DNA from: Larix kaempferi
Taxonomy: Eukaryota > Streptophyta > Pinopsida > Pinales > Pinaceae
Length of the DNA stretch: 64,000 nucleotides
Direction: 5' to 3'
NCBI GenBank assembly: GCA_027924585.1
Contig: BSBM01000050.1
Location: 3,348,001-3,412,000 of the forward strand
Of the stretch, positions 55,196-64,000 are shown piece after piece (within the stretch, counting starts at the first letter, position 1; every line of letters begins with the position of its first letter). The notes beneath the pieces are model-generated. The model had not been told where the DNA came from and searched no databases. It saw only the letters and a list, made by a program, of their open reading frames with translations. The translations under genes and the position numbers were made by a program.

Positions 55196-58100
55196 CCATT
55201 AGGTAGTTGACTGCAACAAATTTGTAAAATTTTATAGATATTCTTCTGCTTGGAAGCACCAAAAACTCTGCTAGATAGAAGGAAGGGCTATCACTTACCA
55301 TCCAAGTCAAAATGAATTTGTTCACGAAGAATGCCAAAGAGACAATTGTTGTGAAATAGTGAAGCATATGTCCTAGGATTTCCAATTCACTAGGAGCTAT
55401 TGGGATCTATGGTGGTTATGCTTTCTCGCTCTCCACATGGGCCTTCATTGGTTTCGGTTGGCCTCTCCTAAGAATCATGGGAGAATGGTTCTCCTCCTAG
55501 GTTTTGTACTTTACTCATGTTCTCCCTTCTTAGAGAGCATGCAATATTCCCTTTGTTGTAGTATAGTAGAACCATCGAAGGGAAATGTTGAGGGTGTTCT
55601 CTCAAAGACAAGATTGTATTATGCAAATGGCCAGCTAAGTATTGCGTAATGTCTTGCCCCCAAATGCTTGCATTGTAGCTCAATTCAAGCTACTCTCTTG
55701 GGAATGTTACTGGATCATGAACTTTCATGCATGTGTAGCACCATGGATCATCATTTTCTATGATCACTACATTGTTCTCGTCCACGTATCTTTGATATCT
55801 TGTTCAGTCAACTCTAAGCATCGAGAAGATCCAAATAGTTGGTGCAATATCGGTGAAGTAACATGTTCATGGGAAATTTTAAAGGATCATCATCTGCACA
55901 TAACTATGACATACAAGTTGATGTGGGTGGGAAAGCAAGCGGTGAGGTGGTGAATCGGTGTAGGAAGATAACATCCATGAAATATGTTAGAAGAATTAAT
56001 ATCGATGTGAGAGGAGTTATTCTTCAGGGTTTTGAAATTTATCGTATATCCTAAGTTTAAGATGGAGATGAGAAATTCCACCAAAAGTAATGGAAAAACT
56101 CCCAAATATGGCCAATATCACCTCAAAGTTAATGTTCCTATGTTTAAGTTTGAACATTTCCGTATGAATGAGAAATAAGTCTCAGTGATTGGTTAACTTG
56201 GTCGGGACTATTATAAAAGTTTAGTAATTTTATGCAATTCGATTACTAAGAGTCCCTGCCAATGCTGCACCCATGGACTCATAACATATTAACTTTAATA
56301 AAATTCTTCATTCAGATTTTTAATAAAATTTCACAATATATTGACTTTAATAAGATTTTCCATTTATATTCTTAATAATTTTTAACAAATAGTAAGATTA
56401 ATCAAATTAATCACTATGTGGTTTATTGTTTTTGTCAAGCAATGTTTTTGGGGTGAAATTTAGTTGATGGACTAATTTTTTTTGTTTTTTCAAAAAAAAG
56501 TATTCGTCAATTTCCATTTTTTTTTAAAATGATTCACCCAAATTTCATATAATAAAAATATTTTACTTTAAACATTGCCAAAGTTGTCCAAAAACTATAT
56601 AAAATCTTTATCAAATTAAGTATTTTTACAAAGATATCGCCATGGAAATTTAACAATTAGTAAAAAATTTCAATGTTTCTATGCTTTAAGAATAGATATA
56701 ATTTTAGGGGTGAAATTTAGCCCATAGGCTATTTTTTTACCATTTTTTCCAAAACAAAATTCATTTCGATTTTTTTCTCAATTATTTGCCCAAATTCCAC
56801 GAGATAAAAAAATTTACTTTAAAAATCGCCAAAATTGTCCAGAAACTATATAAAATCTTTATAAATTTGAATCCTTTTACAAAACATCTCCCAACATTTT
56901 ATGGTTGCAAATTGAATAATTAGTAAGAATCAAGATTCACCAAGTTTTATACACTTCAATAAAAGAATGGATCCTTAAAATTTTCCATGTTTAACATAGT
57001 TACGAATCCTTAAAATTTTTCATGATTCTTTTTAAACAAACCTTGAGTGAATCTAGGGATTTACTTTATCACATTCATGGCCACAACAAGGTGGATTTTG
57101 GGTGCAAACACCTTAAGATATTTTTTATTTATTGGTATTTCATTTGGGAGTTGTCTAAACGTTCTACATTTTTTATTTTTTTTGACCATTTTTTCTATAA
57201 TTCGATGATAAAATCTTTGGTCAAATCGTCTTTTTAAATTGATCAAATTTTGTTTTTGAGTGCATAAATGGATTCAACGACCTAAAATACCCATGGCGCA
57301 CTTGGATTATATGCAATACCAATAATGTATATATTTGGTTCCAATAATTCTAGTCATATTTTAGGTAAAAATATCTGGAAAAATGGTTAGAAAAATGGTC
57401 GAAATCATAAAGCGTTTAGATTACTCATTTCATTTGGGACTCCTCGTCCTAAACAAAACCAATCCCATGAAATCTAATGCAATCTTGGTCCCATTATATT
57501 TGTTTCTAAAAAGAAGTATATTCTATATGCACTTAGAGCTTTGTCGTACCTAAGAATTTATATATACATTCTAGATTTGCAGAGTCACATATGAAACATG
57601 CTAGTTTTGTGGAAATTTATATAAGTTTTGAAGTATATTGGTAAGATCATGATCTAAGTAAATTTATTATTATTATTATTATTATAATGGAGGTGATTTA
57701 GCATGTTTACATTGAATATATTGGGTTTGGTGTGTTTGGGTCTTAGGACATAATGATCAAATTGAGTATATTTGGTTTTGGTCTTTTGTCATGTAACATT
57801 GAGTGTGACAAATTAGCCATGGGCAAGAAAAATCTCAACTTGGGGTAAACTAAAGAGTTAAGTTTTATGGTTGGCAAAAAAATGATTTACTCAATGTTCA
57901 TCTATAAACTATAATATTCATCTATAAACTATAATAGGTAATCCACTAGAATAGTTTGTCGCACCATATCTTATAATGTTTTGTAAAATATTTGTTATAA
58001 AGTGTTTACTTATGATGAAAATTTAATATTACAAGATTAGTCCTCAAGATACTAAAATAAATGACAATGAAGTAAAAGATGGTTAAAAAAACAAATACCA

Positions 58101-58855
58101 TACCATCCATATAATGAATACAAGATATGCCATGGGAAAACCATAATGGGAAATCCTAGCCAGAAGATGAGGACTATGACTTGTTATTTTCTTCACAGTT
58201 ATGAAATGAAAATATAAAGAAAGATGAACTCACTATGAATTTTCCATATACATTGTCACTTGTGTGGTTGCTACAAGGTATTCTACTTCGTCTATCATAT
58301 TTCTCAATATCCTACTCCTTTTCTATGCCAAAATTTAGAACCTGACAAATCAATACAATAAGAACAGAAACCATTCCTTTCTTAGTGGCTTAATATTTAA
58401 CATGTCTTAGTAGTTTTTTAGAGTTAGGGTTAGGGATTTTGCATGCCCCAACTCCTAATTAGGGTTAGGGTTTTGAACCCACTAGAATCTTATTGAAATT
58501 CCATATGTGACTAAACCCACATGTGTGAGTAGTGGGAGTTGATGTTGCATCCACTTGGTATCATAGCAGTTAAAAGCATAATGGGAGACATAAGTCACTC
58601 ATATAAACTATCATTAAGATGATATTTTTACCATTGAGAAGATATTAGTGTGTAGAATAGTGTCAAAGGGATAGGAACTTTGTTTACAAAGTTTTGACCT
58701 CAAAAATGGTCTTTTAATGCCCTAAATGGGCTCCAAAAGTTTAGGACCCCAAAATCACCAAAATGGATCATACAAGTCAATAGCTCCCTTTTTCCCACTA
58801 AGCATGTACCAAAATAGATGTAAAATTATATAATGATCCATTTCATATCACTTTG
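55196..58855. other. Unassigned DNA, mostly AT-rich
   Basis: The stretch 55200-56060 has mixed composition and short plus-strand frames without recognised domains. From 56060 onward the DNA is AT-rich. Two related 190-bp segments begin ggggtgaaatttag at 56451 and 56706 and share gtccaraaactatataaaatcttt; a third relative starts near 62905 (gggcgaaatttcgcc). Short ttagggttagggtt runs at 58430 and 58460 are listed under rejected observations. Confidence 0.6.
56449..56890 (+). repeat. About 255-bp tandem pair
   Basis: Copy 1 starts at 56451 and copy 2 at 56706. Shared phrases are ggggtgaaatttag, actttaaaaatcgccaaa-like sequence and aaactatataaaatcttt. They are considerably diverged. Confidence 0.75.
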
Positions 58856-59665
58856 TGTGAAAATCCTCACAGCAGATCTAAGAGATGATGTATACCTCAC
58901 AAGAGAATAATGGATTAAGCAAGAAAATAGAAGAAGAGTGATACATGCAGTATAATGAGCAACAGAATAATATGGTACAGTAGAACTCGGATAGAAGCAA
59001 TAATACTTCGGTCATACTAGATTATTAATCACAAATGGACATATAAATAATACAATGCATGAGGAATTCGAATGCCTAAGGTGGCAATTCGAATTAGCCT
59101 TCATGGAGTGATCAAAGGATCACTGGAGTGTCATTGGAGCACAACTATGTGTCCTCATGATCATCGAAGCGCAACTGGAAGTCTTCATCATCACCAGTGG
59201 AGTCATCAATGCTCAAGTAACTGTCAACCATCAGTCAAACTAACTCTGGTAGGTGTAACTCAGTGTAACTAAGTGTAACTGAGTGTAACTGAGTGTAACT
59301 CAATGTAACTAAGAGTAACTGAGTGTAACTGAGTGTAACTGAATGTAACTAAGTGTAACTGAGTGTAACTGACTGTAACTGAGTGTGACTGATTGACAAC
59401 TGGACTGGTAGGTGAAGAAGGGCGAGTTGCTCCCTAAAATCAAGGAAGAAGGGTGCACTAAGCAACTGGAGGGCTAAACCTGAATAGTGAGAAGCTCCTC
59501 GGGGCTGGCTAACTGAGGGCTAGTTGCTAGACTGATGACTGGGATGCATGCAATATGCATGCAAACCCTAGAATGCATGCAAACCCTAAAAGTGCATGCA
59601 TGACTGAAAATGTAAAGGATCAAAATACTGGTGGGACTAGGATGGAGTATAGGAATATCCTAACA
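58856..59665 (-). repeat. 3' LTR of the short element (left copy)
   Basis: It starts TGTGAAAATCCTCA and ends TATCCTAACA on the plus strand. Inside, agtgtaactg-type units of about 10 bp repeat from 59250 to 59395. CATGCA-rich sequence lies at 59543-59605. Confidence 0.92.
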
Positions 59666-60046
59666 CCCCCCCTTAATCCATCCTGGGCCCTGGTAACTAA
59701 GACCAAATGTCACCCAATACAATGAATAATAACAATCAATAAACCACGGAAGTGGGAAAATTTCATGGGAAACATACCCCCTCCTCAAAAAATAGACTGT
59801 AAGGCACACATAAAAATAAATGCTCCAAACTCAAGCAGGTGTGATGCTTGGTCATATGTCTGGAGGTATCTTCTTCTTGGGAAGAAGTGATCATGCTCAA
59901 AAAGCATGTGCTTGTACTTGCTCTTCAGATCGAATGTGATGAGAACAAATCCATTAGTATGAGAATGATCCTTGAACCTGTGATTCGAATCAGCTGAGGT
60001 AGGAATCAAATCTGTGAAAGTGCATATAGTCTTTTGTCTTCTCCTT

Positions 60047-60808
60047 CTAACCACCATGGGTGAGATTATGCCAAAAATAACTATTACATGTTTGCTTGAA
60101 ATCAAAATCATATTTAAGACTTTCAAACCAGTTTCTTGAGATCTCCTTTGAACCAGCAGGGGTGAGATCAAAACTATCATATGCATGAGAAATTATCCCA
60201 AGCAGTAATTGCTTAGAACCCAATTTAGATACAAGACTTGAATCATGGTTTCTTGAGATCTCCTTTGAACCATGAGAGGTGAGATCAAAACCAGTAGATG
60301 CATGAGAAATTATCCCAAGCGAATGGCAATGGCCATATTCTTCAATGACCTTCTGAAAGCATGAATTTATGATCATATAGTAGTATAAAAGAGATGTTTG
60401 CTGAAGAGGAGCGAATGCATTACCTCCATTAGCTGATTTGACCTCTGAAATAATCATGTGATCAGGATGCAAACCAACAGACTCTGGTGCAAGAGAGGAT
60501 TTAGGACCTTCTGCAATATCTAGAGTGTGAGCTGGCACAGAAAGAGAAGAAAGGTTGAGCATGAGCGGATAATCTGCAATTTCTTTGTCAACAGCTTCAA
60601 TATGAGATGATACTGGTTCATGATCTGAGAGACCATCAAGAGGAGCGAATGCATCACTTTGTTTTCTTTCGAATGGGTTGGGACCAAGTCCTTCATTCCT
60701 CTCTGCCAAATTTTCCATCCAGGTGAGCCCATATCTCTTTTGGAGTCCATAACTCTCTTGGAATTTCAACACCATCACGGTATTTGAATTGGAATCTCTG
60801 GTATGCAT
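60047..60808 (-). CDS. Unrecognised 253-aa ORF of the short element
   Basis: The frame overlaps the end of the gag-like frame by 116 nt in another phase, so a one-base change could have split a single protein; the part near 60720 (GLTWMENLAERNEGLG) may then continue gag. The C-terminal half has an internal repeat of about 50 residues: GIISHASTGFDLTSHGSKEI and GIISHAYDSFDLTPAGSKEI, each followed by SRN. A third diverged GIIS copy occurs beyond the stop. No known domain, zinc finger or protease motif is visible. It might be a remnant of captured sequence. Expression would come from the right LTR. Confidence 0.45.
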   Translation of the reverse strand: MHTRDSNSNTVMVLKFQESYGLQKRYGLTWMENLAERNEGLGPNPFERKQSDAFAPLDGLSDHEPVSSHIEAVDKEIADYPLMLNLSSLSVPAHTLDIAEGPKSSLAPESVGLHPDHMIISEVKSANGGNAFAPLQQTSLLYYYMIINSCFQKVIEEYGHCHSLGIISHASTGFDLTSHGSKEISRNHDSSLVSKLGSKQLLLGIISHAYDSFDLTPAGSKEISRNWFESLKYDFDFKQTCNSYFWHNLTHGG

Positions 60809-60998
60809 ACAAAGAAAACATTATTGCTGCAAAGTGCATGTCTCTTTTATTTAACCAATCAATCTTCTCTTCAGGGGATTCGAACTCTCTTTCAAAATAA
60901 CAATCAAAAAGATCATGGATCTTCAAGTCTGCTATCATTCTTGGTTTCCATTCATCATAGTTGAGTGGATCAAGAGGAGTAATTCCTGATGAATACAT
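60693..60998 (-). CDS. Gag-like N-terminal ORF of the short element
   Basis: The 101-aa frame starts 140 bp inside the primer site and has the layout of a Copia Gag N-terminus (LDPLNYDEWKPRMIADLKIH, ELWTPKEIWAHLDGKFGREE). It stops early, since full Gag proteins of this type run 200 to 300 residues and end in a CCHC knuckle that is absent here. Such a fragment might still mark the RNA for packaging by a partner element, but that is inference. Confidence 0.7.
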   Translation of the reverse strand: MYSSGITPLDPLNYDEWKPRMIADLKIHDLFDCYFEREFESPEEKIDWLNKRDMHFAAIMFSLYAYQRFQFKYRDGVEIPRELWTPKEIWAHLDGKFGREE

Positions 60999-61140
60999 TG
61001 AAGCTGTAGAGGACCTGCAAAAACAATATAGAATAACTGCAACTGCTACTGCTGCAAAAATGCAGAAACTGCTGCACTCGAAATCTTGGTAATAACCTGC
61101 AAAAAACTCTCAAGAATGGAGATAAACAATACTCTCAACA

Positions 61141-61153
61141 TGCTCTGATACCA
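61141..61153 (-). promoter_or_regulatory. Primer-binding site of the short element
   Basis: On the minus strand TGGTATCAGAGCA directly adjoins the 5' LTR and matches initiator tRNA-Met. Confidence 0.93.
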
Positions 61154-62002
61154 TGTGAAAATCCTCACAGCAGATCTAAGAGATGATGTATCTCACAAGA
61201 GAATAATTATGATTAAGCAAGAAAATAGAAGAAGAGTGATACATGCAGTATAATGAGCAACAGAATAATATGGTACAGTAGAACTCAGATAGAAGCAATA
61301 ATACTTCGGTCATACTAGATTATTAATCACAAATGGACATATAAATAATACAATGCATGAGGAATTCGAATGCCTAAGGTGGCAATTCGAATTAGCCTTC
61401 ATGGAGTGATCAAAGGATCACTGGAGTGTCATCGGAGCACAACTAGGTGTCCTCATGATCATTGGAGCGCAACTGGAAGTCTTCATCATCATCAGTGGAG
61501 TCATCAATGCTCAAGTAACTGTCAACCATCAGTCAAACTAACTCTGGTAGGTGTAACTCAATGTAACTAAGTGTAACTGAGTGTAACTGAGTGTAACTCA
61601 ATGTAAATAAGAGTAACTGAGTGTAACTGACTGTAACTGAGTGTAACTGAATGTAACTGAGTGTAACTAACTGTAACTGAGTGTAACTGAGTGTGACTGA
61701 CTGACAACTGGACTGGTAGGTGAAGAAGGGTGAGTTGCTCCCTAAAATCAAGGAAGAAGGGCGCAATAAGCAACTGGAGGGCTAAACCTGAATAGTGAGA
61801 AGCTCCTCGGGGCTGGCTAACTGAGGGCTAGGTGCTAGACTGGTGACTGGGATGCATGCAATATGCATGCAAACCCTAGAATGCATGCAATATGCATGCA
61901 AACCCTAGAATGCATGCAAACCCTAAAAGTGCATGCATGACTGAAAATGTAAAGAATCAAAATACTGGTGGGACTAGGATGGAGTATAGGAATATCCTAA
62001 CA
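61154..62002 (-). repeat. 5' LTR of the short element (right copy)
   Basis: It matches the left LTR but is 39 bp longer, mainly because the aatgcatgcaatatgcatgc segment with aaaccctag is duplicated (near 61850-61910). The 10-bp array gtgtaactga spans about 61550-61700. Confidence 0.92.
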
Positions 62003-62139
62003 CTTTTCCCCCCCTTTATTGAGCATATAGGTGATTTTTAAACTTACTCTCTTATTCAATTATTAGCAATAGGAGTTAGGATTACATTCTTATTTTACCG
62101 TATTATTAGATACAATTTGATTTTAAAATTTAACCTCAA

Positions 62140-62890
62140 ACCGTAATGAAAACTAATTCCGTTGTGCGGTTTGGTTTTTATGCCTGGATTGAAATTTGCT
62201 AAGTGTCCTTGAATAAATTTTGGTAGTGAGTTAAAACTTGCCATAAATCAATAACCGAAGCTCAGATGGAAAATCCATTAGTTCTATTGGAATTGTGACA
62301 TCAGAGTACCGCTAGGGACACCCCTTTCTAGGGACTACATGGATAGAACGTCATCTATGTGGACGATGTTTTCAACTAGGGTTTTCTAAGCAACATCCAA
62401 TGTAAATTTTGCATGATAGGGTAAATTTTTAAAAAATTCGATGAACGAGGGTTTGGGAATATTGGTCATATCAACCTTTCCCAAACACACCTATAGGAGG
62501 TAACGACACTCAATTCCATTACTTAGTTTGGTTTTTATTCCTTGTGTTGAAATTTTCCAAGTGTCCCTGAATGGCTTTTGGTAGCGAGTTGAAACTTGCC
62601 ATAAATCGATAATCAATGCTCGGATGGACAACACGTCAATTTTGTTGGAATCGTGACATTGGATTACCACTAGGGACACCCCTATCTTGTGACTATATGA
62701 ACCTAACATTGTCTATGTTGACGATTTTCACAACTAGGGTTTGCTCAACAACATCTAATGAAATATTTTCAATAGAGGGTAAATTTTTGAAAACTTTGTT
62801 GAACTAGAGTGTGAGCTTCGTGGTCATATAGACCTTTCCCAAACACACCCGTAGGATGTTACAACACTCAATTTTGTTTCTTGGATCAGG
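62140..62890 (+). repeat. 358-bp tandem repeat, two copies
   Basis: The phrase acttgccataaatc starts near 62236 and 62594. Later shared phrases are actagggacacccct..ct, caactagggttt and cctttcccaaacacacc. The copies differ at many sites, so the duplication is old. No coding content is evident. Confidence 0.88.
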
Positions 62891-64000
62891 GTAATTTTTA
62901 AGGGCGAAATTTCGCCAATTGGCTATTTTTCGGGCTTTTTTTCAAAATATAAATTCGCTATTTGGTCATTTTTAGTCTCTACTATCGCCTATATTTACAT
63001 AAAATATGTTTTTTTATCATAATATTCTCAAAAATTTACACATTTCAGTAAGAAATTGTATGTTTCATATTTAATATTCGCCTATGTATATATATACCTA
63101 TTTTTTTCAGTGCAAAATAATCACCTAGGATACTATACTTAAGTATAATATTAAAGTTCTTAAAAAATACTTTGGCTTGGATGTTCTGACTTTCTTCAGG
63201 GCCCATTTCATCCCCCTAGTGTGTACAAGTCTTATCATCTATAGTTATTCTAGTGAATAGCCCATGCTAGTTTTAATAAGTTTTAATTTATTGCATTAGA
63301 TGCTGAAAAAGAAACAAATTGTTGCTTCCTGACCACAACCAACAAAACAATATGTCGAGCAATACACTAAGTAGAATTTCTTCCAAGCTAGTGTCTACAA
63401 AGCAACAACCTAAGTCAATTGTGGGTGACCTTGTCCATATAGAATTAGAGTATGATTCTCGGGATAATATAGTTATAAATGTATATGCTCCAAAACCAAG
63501 TATGAATTAATCAACAACGATGCATTTTGCAACAGTTATAACTCTATATTTTATAATCATTTAGTGAAAATAAAACCTAAATGCAATCATAATCAATAAT
63601 GGAACCAAAGGAACCATTGCACAATAAAATGAACAACATAAATGGCTAATCTAAGGGGAGATGAATCACTTAGTTTCTCAAAATTTTCAACTTCTCTACA
63701 ATTACAAATTACAATATGGTACAAAGTTTGGGGAAGAGGAAGAGACATAATAATGGAAGATAGTTCATTGCAATATGGATTTCCACCATGATGGATGTCG
63801 ATTATGTCAAAGTGCACCAGTGCAAAATATGTTGCTATGCTGAGGTGCACTTATCTTGCAACTAAGCTAGTGTGAAAGAGGTAAGCGACAATATGTTAGC
63901 ATAACCAACTAACTTCCCACACAAAAACATTGCAGCACAAGAATACACAACTAAATTCTTAGTGCAAATACCCCACATGACTCTTCCATTCAATAATCTC
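62891..64000. other. No recognised feature
   Basis: AT-rich sequence with short frames only (at most about 85 codons, on the minus strand at 63593-63850) and no recognised product. A gaaatttcgcc phrase near 62907 relates it to the 56449-56890 repeats. Confidence 0.6.

Larger units (their letters stand above)
58856..62002 (-). mobile_element. Short non-autonomous Copia-type element, 3.1 kb
   Basis: Left LTR 58856-59665 (810 bp) and right LTR 61154-62002 (849 bp) flank a 1488-bp internal part. On the minus strand the primer site TGGTATCAGAGCA (61141-61153) adjoins the right LTR and a seven-G polypurine tract (59666-59672) adjoins the left, so the element runs leftward. Flanks CTTTG (58851-58855) and CTTTT (62003-62007) form a TSD with one mismatch. 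Only a gag-like start and an unrecognised ORF lie inside. A solo LTR of the same family is at 43124-43920. Confidence 0.92.

Noticed and set aside
58425-58475. ttagggttaggg and gggttagggtt phrases resembling plant telomere repeat
   Set aside because: Only two to three units occur, separated and imperfect; too short for an interstitial telomere array.

Overview
This 64-kb window is plant nuclear DNA made almost entirely of transposable elements in an AT-rich background. I found no intact host gene, no rRNA or tRNA gene and no CRISPR array. Initiator-Met primer sites, Copia and Ty3/gypsy elements, a tRNA-derived SINE, a LINE fragment and a plant mobile domain (PMD) gene all point to a seed plant. 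Nested elements of very different ages suggest a large genome, possibly a gymnosperm; that last step is inference only.

The centrepiece is a complete 15.7-kb Ty3/gypsy element (1440-17121, minus strand). It has two 722-bp LTRs that differ at only two positions, a perfect GGATC target-site duplication, a tRNA-Arg-like primer site and the order gag, protease, RT, degenerate RNase H, integrase, second archaeal-type RNase H. This fits the Tat/Ogre lineage. Between the second RNase H and the 3' LTR it carries, on the opposite strand, an uninterrupted gene for a PMD protein (448 aa, 5101-6548). The gene has its own candidate TATA box (4560), a 5'-UTR intron (4684-5099) and a coding intron that joins in frame (5966-6066). 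Two related CpG-rich repeat arrays sit near the two ends of the element: hairpin repeats inside the PMD 5'-UTR intron and 33-bp repeats in the gag leader. Two more tandem arrays (163 bp and 149 bp) lie before the PMD promoter. The polyprotein reads through except for two nonsense codons and one slip in a C-run.

From 17127 to 19681 is unassigned repeat-bearing DNA. From 19682 to about 32045 a dispersed repeat is split by two Copia elements: an old one (20182-25028, 216-bp LTRs, about 9% diverged, TSD TCTTG) and a younger one (25181-31942, about 500-bp LTRs, about 3% diverged, TSD CTTCA). A second copy of the dispersed repeat at 42221-42950 lacks both elements and acts as an empty-site control. 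A LINE fragment (32495-33890), a decayed unrecognised gene (35449-36120), AT-rich DNA with a TA/GA microsatellite and a 222-bp tandem duplication follow.

A solo LTR (43124-43920) belongs to the same family as a short element at 58856-62002 that keeps only gag-like sequence between 0.8-kb LTRs. Between them, 44983-55190 is a head-to-tail LTR-internal-LTR-internal-LTR array of a Ty3-type element with gag and protease but no RT or integrase. Its first unit is broken by a 2.9-kb insertion, which itself contains a SINE with a perfect 15-bp TSD, and by a 1.3-kb solo LTR. The window ends in AT-rich DNA with a 358-bp tandem repeat.
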